48,453 nucleotides of DNA from an uncultured Myxococcales bacterium (GTDB lineage Bacteria > Myxococcota_A > UBA9042), in NCBI GenBank assembly GCA_903924465.1, contig CAIYBN010000087.1:1-48453 (forward strand). Reading direction: 5' to 3'. Positions 18,223 to 27,499 of the stretch are shown here, in pieces. The position numbers were made by a program, and so were the translations under genes. Position 1 is the stretch's first letter. The number at the start of each line of letters is the position of its first letter. The notes under the pieces were generated by a model, which worked only from the letters and a program-made list of their open reading frames with translations, was not told the origin of the DNA and made no database searches.

Positions 18223-19242
18223 CTAGCGATACGTTGCGGTCTTGCGCAATGCGGTCAAAACCCGCTGCGGATCCGGCATATACAGATGATCCAGGGCATA
18301 CGGAAACGGCGTGTCCCAGCCCGTGACGCGCGCGACCGGCGCTTCCAGCCAGTCAAAACATTCTTCCTGCACCGCGGTGACCAATTCGGCGGCAAAGCCA
18401 CAAGTGCGTGGCGCCTCGTTGGCAATCACGACCCGGCCGGTCCGCTTTCCGGATTCCGCAAGCAGTTCAAGGTCGTAGGGCACAATCGTCCGCAGGTCGA
18501 TCAATTCAACGTCGATGCCTTCCGCTGCCGCCAACTCGACCGCCTTCTGGCAGGTGTGCACCATCGCGCCGTAGGTGATCAGCGAGACGGGCGTGCCGTG
18601 ACCGGAAAGAGCCTTGACAATCGCGCCCTTGCCGATGGGCACGCGGTATTCGCCCGTCGGCACTTCACCCATCGGATGCCCGCTCCAATTCGTGCCGTGA
18701 TCCGGACCGCGGTACACGCGCTTCGGCTCAAACACGATAACCGGGTCCTCGCTGTCGATCGCCGAGAGCAGCAAGCCCTTGGCATCGTAGGGATTCGACG
18801 GCGCAACGCAGACGAGCCCTGCATGGTGCGCGAAGACCGATTCTGGCGACTGGCTGTGGTAATGGCCGCCGCGAATGCCGCCGCCGAACGGCGTGCGGAT
18901 CACCATCGGGCACGGGAACTCGCCGCCGGAGCGATAACGGTACTTTGCGAGTTCATTGACGATTTGATCATACGCCGGAAAGATGAAATCGCTGAACTGA
19001 ATTTCCGCCACCGGCTTCAAACCGTAGATCGCCATGCCGATGGCCGTGCCGATGATGCCGCCTTCAGCTAGCGGCGTGTCGATGACCCGGTCGTCGCCGA
19101 ACTCAGCTTGCAGGCCGACTGTGGCGCGAAAGACGCCGCCGAATTTGCCGACGTCTTCGCCCAGCACCACGATTTTGGAATCCCGGCGCATCGCCAGCGT
19201 CAGCGCGTCGTTGACGGCTTGGATGATGTTCATGCTTGCCAT
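18223..19242 (-). CDS. Branched-chain 2-oxoacid dehydrogenase E1 beta subunit
   Basis: The 339-residue length is normal for E1 beta. Family motifs include GEDVGKFGGVFRAT, the EGGIIGTAIGMA stretch, FPAYDQIVNELAKYRYRSGG and HSQSPESVFAHHAGL; the C-terminus GWDTPFPYALDHLYMPD closely resembles BCKDH E1 beta. With E1 alpha it carries out thiamine-diphosphate-dependent decarboxylation of branched-chain 2-oxoacids, feeding branched fatty acid synthesis or amino acid breakdown. ATG 19242 is preferred over the longer TTG/GTG-type extensions; ATG 19233 is also possible. No E1 alpha or E3 gene lies beside it in this window. It diverges from speE. Confidence 0.93.
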   Translation of the reverse strand: MASMNIIQAVNDALTLAMRRDSKIVVLGEDVGKFGGVFRATVGLQAEFGDDRVIDTPLAEGGIIGTAIGMAIYGLKPVAEIQFSDFIFPAYDQIVNELAKYRYRSGGEFPCPMVIRTPFGGGIRGGHYHSQSPESVFAHHAGLVCVAPSNPYDAKGLLLSAIDSEDPVIVFEPKRVYRGPDHGTNWSGHPMGEVPTGEYRVPIGKGAIVKALSGHGTPVSLITYGAMVHTCQKAVELAAAEGIDVELIDLRTIVPYDLELLAESGKRTGRVVIANEAPRTCGFAAELVTAVQEECFDWLEAPVARVTGWDTPFPYALDHLYMPDPQRVLTALRKTATYR

Positions 19243-19493
19243 GCTGCGTCCACAGGCGCGCCCAAACGGCGGCGGCGCAAGGGTACACGGCGTTGGAGGC
19301 AAAGTCATCCCGTGCCGAGCGCCACGTGCAGTGCTTGGCGCTTCGTCAAAACGTCACAATCCTGCCGTACATTGCGCACATGGCCCGGCGATCCTGCGTC
19401 GCGCTGGAGTCGCCAGCTTGTCATCCGCTCCCGCCCGCGCTACACCGCCGCCACGTCTTCAATCCAGCATGGACGACGCCACGGAGCCCCCAG

Positions 19494-20405
19494 ATGACGG
19501 AAACCAAACGCTACTTCGACCCGTGGACCAAGCACACGCACCTGACCTTTACCGTCAAGCAGTTCTACGAGTCGTTCGAGACGCCGTACCAGACGATCGA
19601 GGTGTTTGAAGCGGAGGATTTTGGCACCGTGCTCGCGCTGGGCGGTGTGACGAATGTGACGGATCGCGACGAGTCCGGCTACCACGAAATGCTGACCCAC
19701 GTGCCGCTGCTGGCGCATCCCAATCCCAAGCGCGTGCTGATTATTGGCGGTGGCGACGGTGGTACGCTGCGTGAGGTGCTGCGGCATCCGGAAGTGGAGC
19801 GCGCCGTGCTGGTGGACATTGACGGCGAAGTGATTCGCGTGGCGCGTCAGTATTTTCCGCAATGCGCGGTGGCGCTGGACGATCCGCGCGCGGAAATCAT
19901 CGTCGGTGACGGCTTGGCCTACGTGGAAGTGGCGGCGGCACAAGGCGCGCATTTCGACGTGATCCTGGTCGATTCGACCGATCCGGTGGATGCCGCGGTG
20001 GAGCTGTTTACCGAAACGTTCTATCGCCACTGTGCCAAGCTGCTGGGCGAAAACGGCATTTTGGTGCCGCAGAGCGATTCGCCGACTTTCTACCTGGACC
20101 GCGTGACCGACGTCTACAAGAAACTGGCCAACATTTTCCGCCATACGTCCTTGTACTTGGGCCAAGTCACGGCGTATCCGGGCGGCGTGTGGGCGTACAC
20201 CGCGGCGAGTCAGACGATTGACGTGCCGCTGAGCCTCCAGCGCAACGATCGGATCGCCCGGCTTGAGCCGCAACTTCGCTATGCGAATGGCGAATTCATT
20301 CAGGCCGCGTTTGCGCTTCCGACCTATGTCCGCCGCGCGCTTGCGGATGAACCGGGGTTGGACCTGCCGGCGCTGGGCGACGATCCGCTGGCTTTTGGCG
20401 TGTAA
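19494..20405 (+). CDS. speE: Spermidine synthase (polyamine aminopropyltransferase)
   Basis: The 303-residue protein transfers aminopropyl from decarboxylated SAM to putrescine. The cofactor site is GGGDGGTLREVL (85-96), followed by acidic VDIDGEV. The catalytic motif DSTDP is at 160-164, with Asp160 the expected active-site base. C-terminal motifs GGVWAYTAAS are typical. ATG 19494 has GGAG at suitable distance; an upstream ATG at 19469 is out of frame. The gene lies 30 bp before a response regulator gene on the same strand, so co-transcription is likely although the functional link is not obvious. Confidence 0.94.
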   Translation: MTETKRYFDPWTKHTHLTFTVKQFYESFETPYQTIEVFEAEDFGTVLALGGVTNVTDRDESGYHEMLTHVPLLAHPNPKRVLIIGGGDGGTLREVLRHPEVERAVLVDIDGEVIRVARQYFPQCAVALDDPRAEIIVGDGLAYVEVAAAQGAHFDVILVDSTDPVDAAVELFTETFYRHCAKLLGENGILVPQSDSPTFYLDRVTDVYKKLANIFRHTSLYLGQVTAYPGGVWAYTAASQTIDVPLSLQRNDRIARLEPQLRYANGEFIQAAFALPTYVRRALADEPGLDLPALGDDPLAFGV

Positions 20406-20420
20406 CCGGCGTTGCGCCGG
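20406..20420 (+). other. Hairpin between speE and response regulator gene
   Basis: CCGGCG-TTG-CGCCGG is a perfect 6-bp stem starting right after the speE stop and ending just before the AAAGGAG SD of the next gene. There is no T-run, so it is not a classic terminator. It may tune readthrough or mRNA stability. Confidence 0.4.
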
Positions 20421-20435
20421 CAAAGGAGAAGCTCC

Positions 20436-21155
20436 ATGTCCGCGCGAATTCTGATCATTGAAGATGAAGTCGATCTGGCCCGCACGGTGGCTTGGGCGCT
20501 GGGCCGCGAAGGCTTCACCGTGGGCCAAGCGCTGACCGGCAAGCAGGGGCTGGAACGGCTGGAGGATGAACCGCCGTATGATCTGGTGCTGCTGGACCTG
20601 ATGCTGCCGGATTTGTCGGGCACGGAGGTTTGTCGCCAGATCCGGATGAACCCGCGGACGCGGGATACGCTGGTGCTGATGCTGACGGCGCGCGGCGAGG
20701 AAATCGACCGCGTGGTGGGCTTTGAAGTCGGCGCGGATGACTACGTCGTCAAGCCGTTTTCCACGCGCGAGTTGGCGTTGCGGATTCGTGCGCTGTTGCG
20801 GCGGACGCAAGGGGCGCCGCTGGAAGGCGGCGTGCTGGTGGGTGGTCCGGTGCGGCTGGACGTGGACGGCCATCGCTGCTGGGTCGGCGAGGAGCCGGTG
20901 ACCTTGACCGCAACGGAAGTGAAGCTCCTGGCGCGGCTCATGGCGCGGCGCGGTCGGGTGCAGACCCGCGCGATGCTGCTGGACAACGTCTGGGGCCGCG
21001 AATCCGAGGTGAACGAGCGGACGGTGGATGCTCACGTGAAGCGCCTGCGCGAGAAGCTCGGTGTCGGTCAGGCGCATCTGGAAACGGTGCGCGGCGTCGG
21101 CTATCGTTTCAGCGATGAGCCGGTCGAGAACGGCGACGTGGAAGGCATTCCGTGA
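20436..21155 (+). CDS. PhoB/OmpR-family response regulator
   Basis: The 239-residue protein has a receiver domain (1-120) with acidic pocket IIEDE, phosphoacceptor Asp54 (LVLLDLMLPD) and conserved Lys in DDYVVKPF. A winged-helix DNA-binding domain follows (about 140-230; ERTVDAHVKRLREKLG, VRGVGYRF). The start at 20436 has AAAGGAG seven bases upstream. It overlaps the kinase gene by 4 bp (GTGA), which indicates a cognate pair. No phosphate-transport genes are nearby, so the signal cannot be assigned. Confidence 0.94.
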   Translation: MSARILIIEDEVDLARTVAWALGREGFTVGQALTGKQGLERLEDEPPYDLVLLDLMLPDLSGTEVCRQIRMNPRTRDTLVLMLTARGEEIDRVVGFEVGADDYVVKPFSTRELALRIRALLRRTQGAPLEGGVLVGGPVRLDVDGHRCWVGEEPVTLTATEVKLLARLMARRGRVQTRAMLLDNVWGRESEVNERTVDAHVKRLREKLGVGQAHLETVRGVGYRFSDEPVENGDVEGIP

Positions 21156-22513
21156 CCCTGGAATCCCGCGGGCGGATGTTCCTGCTCACGTCGCTGGCGA
21201 TGGCCATCGGTTCCAGTCTGGCTGGCGCCGTCTCGTTCGGACTCGACCCCGCGTTGGCCGCGTTGCTGGGTGCTGCCGTGGCGCTCTTCCTGGGCATCGT
21301 CGGTGCGCGCCTGGTCACGCTGCAGGCCCATCGGTTGACGGAAGTGGCGCAAGCCATGGCGTCTGACCAACCTGAGCGGCGCGCCAGTGTCGCGTCGTCT
21401 GGCGAATTCCAGGAACTGGGCGATGCGCTGAATCACATCGCGGACAAGCTGGCGCGGACGACCGCGGAGCTGCGCGGCGAACGCGACCGTTTCGGCGTCG
21501 TGCTGGAAGGGATGGTTGAAGGCGTCATCGGGCTGACGTCGGATGGCCGCGTCGCGTTGTGCAACCGTTCAGCGACCGCGATGCTGGGCGAGACCAAGCC
21601 GCCACAGGAGAAGCGCCTGCTGGATCTCGTGCGTCAACCCGCGTTGAAGGACCTGTTGGAGCGCGCTCGGGCGGCGCCGCGGCTGCTGGCCGATGAAGTG
21701 CGCGACGGCGATGTGCCGCAAGTCGAGCTGACAATGCCATCCGGCAGCAAGCTGTTGTGGTCGGCGTGGCCGCTGGACCGCGCGGGCATTGGCGTGCTGC
21801 TGGCCGTGCGCGACGTGACGGCGCTGCGACGGCTGGAAACCGTGCGCCGCGACTTCATTTCCAACGTCTCGCATGAGCTGCGCACGCCGGTTGCAACGGT
21901 CTACGCGTCCGCGGAAGCGCTCTGCAACGGTGGTCTGGACGAACCCGCGGTGGCCCGCGATTTTTCCCAAACCATTCTCCGCCACGCCGAGCGGATGTCG
22001 CGGATCATCTCCGACTTGTTGGACCTGTCGCGCATCGAAGCGGGCGCATACGACCTGAGCACCAGCGGGATCCAGGTCACCGAGCGCATTCGCCACGCGA
22101 TTCGCCTGATTGAGCCGACGACGACCTCGCGCCAGCAGACGGTGACGGCGCACGTGGAGGACGGACTGACGGTCCGCGGCAACGCGCAGGCGCTGGATCA
22201 GGTGCTGGTCAACTTGCTGGAAAATGCCAGTAAATACACGGTAGAGGGCTCGCATCTGGAGATCGGCTGCAGGCGTGATGGCGCGCGCGCGGAGCTCTGG
22301 GTTGCGGACGACGGTCCAGGCATTGCGGCGCAGCACCGCGAACGGATCTTTGAGCGATTCTACCGGGTGGATGCGGGCCGATCGCGCGAATTGGGTGGAA
22401 CGGGGCTCGGGCTCGCCATCGTGCGCCACCTGGTGGAGGCGATGGGCGGCTCGGTGACCTGCGAGGGCAACGAACCGAGCGGTGCGCGTTTTCGGGTCTG
22501 GTTGCAGATCTGA
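21152..22513 (+). CDS. PhoR-like membrane sensor histidine kinase
   Basis: The 453-residue protein starts with GTG overlapping the regulator stop. It has two N-terminal membrane helices (about 9-50) with almost no periplasmic loop, a HAMP-like/coiled linker, a small PAS domain (about 105-220), a HisKA domain with His241 (FISNVSHELRTPV) and a HATPase domain (about 335-453) with N-box NLLENASKY and DDGPGI, GGTGLGLAI motifs. The very short loop suggests sensing in the membrane or cytoplasm through PAS rather than of an external ligand. It should phosphorylate the regulator encoded upstream. Confidence 0.93.
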   Translation: MTLESRGRMFLLTSLAMAIGSSLAGAVSFGLDPALAALLGAAVALFLGIVGARLVTLQAHRLTEVAQAMASDQPERRASVASSGEFQELGDALNHIADKLARTTAELRGERDRFGVVLEGMVEGVIGLTSDGRVALCNRSATAMLGETKPPQEKRLLDLVRQPALKDLLERARAAPRLLADEVRDGDVPQVELTMPSGSKLLWSAWPLDRAGIGVLLAVRDVTALRRLETVRRDFISNVSHELRTPVATVYASAEALCNGGLDEPAVARDFSQTILRHAERMSRIISDLLDLSRIEAGAYDLSTSGIQVTERIRHAIRLIEPTTTSRQQTVTAHVEDGLTVRGNAQALDQVLVNLLENASKYTVEGSHLEIGCRRDGARAELWVADDGPGIAAQHRERIFERFYRVDAGRSRELGGTGLGLAIVRHLVEAMGGSVTCEGNEPSGARFRVWLQI

Positions 22514-22571
22514 CAGGTGACGCCACGCAACCGACCTGCGCAACCGGCACTTCTTCGGGTCGAACGCATCG

Positions 22572-23723
22572 TCACGGCAGGATCGCCCGCGTCACCGCGT
22601 CCTGCTTGCGAACGATGTCCATTTCCGTGTCCGCAAACCGTGACGCAATGGCCTGAAACTCATCCTGGATGACCACCAGCGCCTCGATCATCTCAGCGTC
22701 GAAATGCGTACCACGGCCATCCAGCATGATGGCCATCGCTGCTTCATGCGGCATCGCGGCCTTGTAGACGCGGCGGCTCGTCAGGGCGTCGTACACATCC
22801 GCGACCGCCATGAGCCGTGCGGCAATCGGAATCTCGTCGCCGACAAGCCCTTGCGGGTAGCCGCTCCCGTCCCATTTCTCCTGGTGTGACAGGGCGATGG
22901 CCTTGGCAAGCGCCAAAAAGCTCAGGTTTGTCCCCAGCGCCTCCTCGGCGTGCTGGATCGCGTCGCGCCCCAGCGTGGTGTGCGTCTTCATGATGGCAAA
23001 CTCGTGCGGCTCGAGACGACCGGCCTTCAGCAAGATTCGGTCAGGAATGCCGATCTTGCCGAGGTCGTGCATGGGCGCGGACTTGAACAACGTCGCAATG
23101 GTGGCGTCCGTCAGGAATGCCTGAAAACGCGGACGGTGGCGCAAGTGCTCCGCAAGCGCTTTGACAAAGTGCTGCGTACGGCGGATGTGGTTGCCGGTCT
23201 CAGAGTCGCGCGTTTCGGCCAGGGACGTCATCGCGAGGATCGTCACGTCCTGGATCGCCGTCACCTCGCGCGTCCGCCTGGCGACCTCAAGCTCCAGGAA
23301 TTCGTTCTGGTCGCGCAGGTAATCCGACACGGACTTGAGCGCCAGGTAGTTCTTGACCCGCGCGAGCACGACGGCGGGACTGATCGGCTTGGTGATGTAG
23401 TCGGCCGCGCCGAGCTCAAGGCCCATGCGCTCATCTTCCTGCGCGACCTTGGCCGTCAGGAAAATGACCGGAATGTCGCTCGTCGCCGGATTGCGTTTCA
23501 GCTGCCGGCAGACCTCATACCCGTCCAGCCCGGGCATCATGATGTCGAGCAGAATCAAGTCAGGCGGCGACGCCGATGCCGCGATTTGCAAAGCCTTTTC
23601 ACCACCTGTCGCCACGCGCACGCGGTAATTCTCCTTGAGCAGGTCGCGCATCAAGGCCAAATTGTCCGGCGTGTCATCGACGACCAAAATGACCGGCTTG
23701 GCCAGATCTTGCGTAGCGTTCAT
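22572..23723 (-). CDS. Response regulator with HD-GYP cyclic-di-GMP phosphodiesterase domain
   Basis: The 383-residue protein has a receiver (1-125) with DD16-17, phosphoacceptor Asp60 (LILLDIMMPG) and Lys in YITKPISP, a short coiled coil (about 130-160) and an HD-GYP domain (about 160-350). Metal and signature residues are visible: HDLGK with His219-Asp220, and HQEKWDGSGYPQGL. HD-GYP enzymes hydrolyse cyclic-di-GMP. The ATG overlaps the hybrid kinase stop by 4 bp, so the two are translationally coupled. Its receiver is strikingly similar to that of the MgtE fusion encoded two genes upstream. It is convergent with the PhoR-like gene. Confidence 0.94.
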   Translation of the reverse strand: MNATQDLAKPVILVVDDTPDNLALMRDLLKENYRVRVATGGEKALQIAASASPPDLILLDIMMPGLDGYEVCRQLKRNPATSDIPVIFLTAKVAQEDERMGLELGAADYITKPISPAVVLARVKNYLALKSVSDYLRDQNEFLELEVARRTREVTAIQDVTILAMTSLAETRDSETGNHIRRTQHFVKALAEHLRHRPRFQAFLTDATIATLFKSAPMHDLGKIGIPDRILLKAGRLEPHEFAIMKTHTTLGRDAIQHAEEALGTNLSFLALAKAIALSHQEKWDGSGYPQGLVGDEIPIAARLMAVADVYDALTSRRVYKAAMPHEAAMAIMLDGRGTHFDAEMIEALVVIQDEFQAIASRFADTEMDIVRKQDAVTRAILP

Positions 23724-26700
23724 GGCGATTCCTGCTGGACGACGGGCGCGGTGAGCGCAGTGAGTGAGCTGAGCGCGGTTTCGTAGTCGAACCAGCGAAT
23801 CGCATCGCCGATCTTGCGGAAGTGCTCGGGAAATGCCGATTCCATCAGGTCTGAATTCGCTTCCCAGACATCTCCCGCATCCGGGTCGTTGTCGGCCAGC
23901 AGCGTTTGCAGCCGATGGCAGACCTCCCTGACCCGCAGCGGATCGACCGCGATCCGCGGCTTCCGGTGCTCCTCGGGCAGCTTTTCTTCCAATTGCGCGA
24001 CGATCGCCGCCAACTGTTCCCGGACGACTTCAAGGTGCCCGTCCGCCACCGCTCGCGGTTGATGGCTGCCGATGGCCGCCTCCAGTTCATGCGCGGCGCC
24101 CTGCAGTCGCGTCGCGCCGATGTTGCCCGACACGCCCTTGAGCGTGTGCGCGAGGCGTTCCGCCGTTTCGAAGTCCTCGGCGTTCAGCGCGGTCGCGATG
24201 TCCACTGGCGCGGTCTTTTGTCCCGACAGGAAGCGCCGCAACATCGACAAATACAGCGCTCGCCTGCCCAGGACGCGACGCAGGCCGTTGGTCATATCCA
24301 GGCCTTCGATCGCGTCGGGCAACACCACGTCCGGCACCACCGCGAGTTGGGTGTTCCGCGACATCGCCATCGCCGGCCGCGGCTTGATCGACTTCAGAAG
24401 CGCCTTCCACAACTCATCCGGCTCGATCGGCTTGGCGACGTGATCGTTCATACCGGCGGCCATGCACCGTTCGCGGTCGATCTGCATGGCGTTGGCGGTC
24501 ATCGCGATGATCGGCAGCTCACGCCACCGCTCGTCCTTGCGAATCTCCAGAGTCGCCGTCACGCCGTCCATCACCGGCATCTGCATGTCCATCAACACGA
24601 GGTCGAACGTGGCATCCGCCAGCCGTTCGAGCGCGATTTGGCCATTTTCGGCCAGCTCCACGACGAATCCGGCGTCGCGCAGCAGTTCCGTCGCCACTTC
24701 CTGATTCAGCGGATTGTCCTCGACCAACAGGATGCGGGCGCCTTGAATCGCCGCGAGATCATCAAAGACGCCGGACTGGGCGATTCCAGCACTGCGGACG
24801 TTGTTCACCCGACCGCCGAGCAGGCGCACCACGCCGTCAAACAGCATGGACGCGCTCACCGGCTTGACCAGGACATCCTCGAAGCCACTCCCCTCCGCGC
24901 CCTTGATGACTTCCTCGCGGCCGTAGGCGGTCACCATCATCAAGTGCGGCATGGAGTTGAGGCCAAGCCCGCGGAGGCGTTTGGCCGCTTCAATCCCGTC
25001 CATTTCCGGCATGAGCCAGTCGAGAAAGACGATTTCGTACGGCGCACCGGCAGCTTCTGCACTCCGCACCGCCGCGATCGCCGCCGGTCCGGAATCCACC
25101 TGGTCCACGCGGAAAGTCATGTTGCCCAGTAGATCCGCCAAAACAACGCGCGCGTTTTCATTGTCATCGACGACGAGCACCCGTTTGCCCTGCAAATCGC
25201 CCGAGAGGCCCATTTTGCGCGGCGCGCCGAGACTCTTTTCCAGACGCGCCGTGAACCAGAAGGTGCTGCCCTTGCCCGGCTCGCTCTCCAAGCCCACCTC
25301 GCCGCCCATCAACTCTGCGAGTTTCTTGGAGATCGCCAGGCCCAAGCCGGTCCCGCCAAATTCCCGCGTCGTCGACGTGTCGGCTTGCGAAAACCGCTGA
25401 AACAGCCGACCGACCTGATCTTCCGACAAGCCGATGCCGGTATCGCGGACGGCGCAGTGGAGCAAGACCCCCTTTTCGTCCTCCTCCTTCACCCGGATGA
25501 CGATGTCGATTTCCCCACGCTCCGTGAACTTCACGGCGTTGTTGCAGTAATTGATGAGAATTTGGCTCAGCCGCAGCGGATCGCCGACGAACCGCGACGG
25601 CACGTTGTGGTCGACCGCGAAGACCAATTCGAGCCCCTTCGACGACGCTTTCTCGGCGATCAGGTTGGCAACGTTGTCGAGCACTTTCTCCAGCTCGAAC
25701 TCGGTGTGCTCAACGGAAAGCTTGCCCGCTTCGATGCGCGAAAAATCGAGAATGTCGTTGATGATCGCGAGCAGATGTCGCGCTGAACCTTGAATCTTGC
25801 TCACATAATCGCGCTGTCGCAGGGTCAATTCCGTCTTGAGTGCCAGGTAGGACATGCCGATGATGGCGTTCATCGGCGTGCGGATTTCGTGGCTCATGTT
25901 CGAGAGGAAGTCCGACTTCGCGATGTTGGCCTTCTCGGCCATGGACTTGGCAGCCTCAAGCTCGACACCGCGTTCCCGCAGCACTTCATCCAGCCGTTTG
26001 CGCTCGGTCACATCCCGCGCCGCTGCGAAGACGCCGCGCAGTTTGCCATCGCGACCGAAGAACGTGGTCGCGTTGAACGACACCGTCGTCTCCCGGCCGT
26101 TGCTGGCGCGCGCCGTCAGCTCGTAATCGCGCACGGCCTTTTCCGCGAGAACTTCCGCAACACCTGCCGCCGCACGGTCTGGGTCGGTGAAGTAATGCTT
26201 GAACTGCGAGCCGATCAACTCGTCGCGCGTGCAGCCGGTGAGCGCCTCCATCTGGCGATTGACGTCGGAGATCACGCCATTCGGATCCGTTGTGATCAAC
26301 GCGTCGATGTTGGACTCGATCAGTGACCTGGTGTAGAACTGCTGATCTCGCAAGGCTTTTTGCGCAGCGTATTCCTCGGTCACGTCGCGAAACACCAGCA
26401 CAGATCCGACGATTTGCCCCAACCGGTCGCGAATGGGCGCGCACGTGTCCGCGATGGCGCACTCACTGCCGTCGCGCGCGACCAACATCGTGTGGCTCGC
26501 CAGGCCGTGCACCGTGCCATTCCTCAGCGTCGCCATGACGGGAATCGTCGACGGCTGGCGGGTTTCTTGATGGAGGATGTGAAAGACCTCCTCCACCGGT
26601 CGACCCGCCGCTTCGGCCTGTTTCCAACCCGTCAGACGTTCCGCACGCGGATTCAGCAGGGTCACCTGCCCGGCGCCGTCGGTGGCAATCACGGCATCGC

Positions 26701-27487
26701 CAATCGAGTCCAGCGTCACGGCCAGCCGCTCCTCGCTCACTTGCAGCGTCCCAACGGCGAGCTGAAGCCGATCGCTCGTCTCCGTCTGAATCTCCAGCAG
26801 CCGTTGCGTTTCCGCGGTCACGAGGTCCTTGGCCCGCTGCTGCGCGTTCCGATACGACAGGAACGCGAAGAAGATCGCGAACAACACCGCGAACACACTT
26901 GCGACTGCGATGACGATAAGCAAACGCCGCATCGTCGCCTGGAACTCGACTTCGGTCCGGACAAAGACCGCTTCCTCCAGGTGAATGAAGGCGGCGATCT
27001 CGCGGCGAATCCCGTCCATCAATTGCTTGCCGTCTCCGGACACGACAACGGCAATCGCGCGATCCAACTCATGACCGCGTCGCAGCGCGACCACCTCCGC
27101 CAATTCTGCCATCTTGCCGACCACCAAGGGAGCCAGGTTGTCCAGATGCTGGTGCGCTTCCGGTGCGATGACTCTTTCGCGAAGTTGCTGCAGCCGAACG
27201 CCCACACCATCGCGCACGGCCAGATACGGCTCCAGGAAAGTCTCATCGCCGGTCAAGGTGTAGCCGCGTTCGCCCGTTTCCGCGTCCTTCAACTCGGACA
27301 ACAGGGTTTCCGCTGCGTTGATCACCTCCCGCACGTGCCGACGCTCGTCCGTCGATTCTTCAATCTTGGCGAAAGCCCAGAACGCGAAGCCAATACCGAG
27401 GGTCACCAGCAGAGCAACGACCGCGATTGAAGCCAGAATCGATTTGTTTGTCTTCAAAGGAGGACTCTCCGTTTCACGCCATCGCAT
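23720..27487 (-). CDS. Hybrid sensor histidine kinase (CHASE3-PAS-PAS-HisKA-HATPase-REC-REC-Hpt)
   Basis: The 1,255-residue protein has membrane helices at about 16-38 and 188-211 flanking a CHASE3-like periplasmic helical domain (DAETGERGYTLTG). Two PAS domains follow (about 255-370 and 385-495). HisKA carries His533 (FLSNMSHEIRTPM); HATPase spans about 635-750 (DTGIGL, GGTGLGLAI). Receiver 1 has Asp823, receiver 2 has Asp967, and an Hpt domain has His1114 (AHTLKG). All phosphorelay residues are present. The start is uncertain: ATG 27487 lacks an SD, while TTG 27457 has GGAGAG six bases upstream and begins just before the first helix. It lies 12 bp after the receiver-MgtE gene and overlaps the HD-GYP gene; both probably receive its phosphate. 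Confidence 0.94.
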   Translation of the reverse strand: MRWRETESPPLKTNKSILASIAVVALLVTLGIGFAFWAFAKIEESTDERRHVREVINAAETLLSELKDAETGERGYTLTGDETFLEPYLAVRDGVGVRLQQLRERVIAPEAHQHLDNLAPLVVGKMAELAEVVALRRGHELDRAIAVVVSGDGKQLMDGIRREIAAFIHLEEAVFVRTEVEFQATMRRLLIVIAVASVFAVLFAIFFAFLSYRNAQQRAKDLVTAETQRLLEIQTETSDRLQLAVGTLQVSEERLAVTLDSIGDAVIATDGAGQVTLLNPRAERLTGWKQAEAAGRPVEEVFHILHQETRQPSTIPVMATLRNGTVHGLASHTMLVARDGSECAIADTCAPIRDRLGQIVGSVLVFRDVTEEYAAQKALRDQQFYTRSLIESNIDALITTDPNGVISDVNRQMEALTGCTRDELIGSQFKHYFTDPDRAAAGVAEVLAEKAVRDYELTARASNGRETTVSFNATTFFGRDGKLRGVFAAARDVTERKRLDEVLRERGVELEAAKSMAEKANIAKSDFLSNMSHEIRTPMNAIIGMSYLALKTELTLRQRDYVSKIQGSARHLLAIINDILDFSRIEAGKLSVEHTEFELEKVLDNVANLIAEKASSKGLELVFAVDHNVPSRFVGDPLRLSQILINYCNNAVKFTERGEIDIVIRVKEEDEKGVLLHCAVRDTGIGLSEDQVGRLFQRFSQADTSTTREFGGTGLGLAISKKLAELMGGEVGLESEPGKGSTFWFTARLEKSLGAPRKMGLSGDLQGKRVLVVDDNENARVVLADLLGNMTFRVDQVDSGPAAIAAVRSAEAAGAPYEIVFLDWLMPEMDGIEAAKRLRGLGLNSMPHLMMVTAYGREEVIKGAEGSGFEDVLVKPVSASMLFDGVVRLLGGRVNNVRSAGIAQSGVFDDLAAIQGARILLVEDNPLNQEVATELLRDAGFVVELAENGQIALERLADATFDLVLMDMQMPVMDGVTATLEIRKDERWRELPIIAMTANAMQIDRERCMAAGMNDHVAKPIEPDELWKALLKSIKPRPAMAMSRNTQLAVVPDVVLPDAIEGLDMTNGLRRVLGRRALYLSMLRRFLSGQKTAPVDIATALNAEDFETAERLAHTLKGVSGNIGATRLQGAAHELEAAIGSHQPRAVADGHLEVVREQLAAIVAQLEEKLPEEHRKPRIAVDPLRVREVCHRLQTLLADNDPDAGDVWEANSDLMESAFPEHFRKIGDAIRWFDYETALSSLTALTAPVVQQESP

Positions 27488-27499
27488 TTCGCGCCATGC

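Noticed and set aside
17041..19071. 676-codon plus-strand ORF
   Set aside because: Antisense to the well-supported E2 and E1 beta genes; His/Arg-rich product without any family motif.
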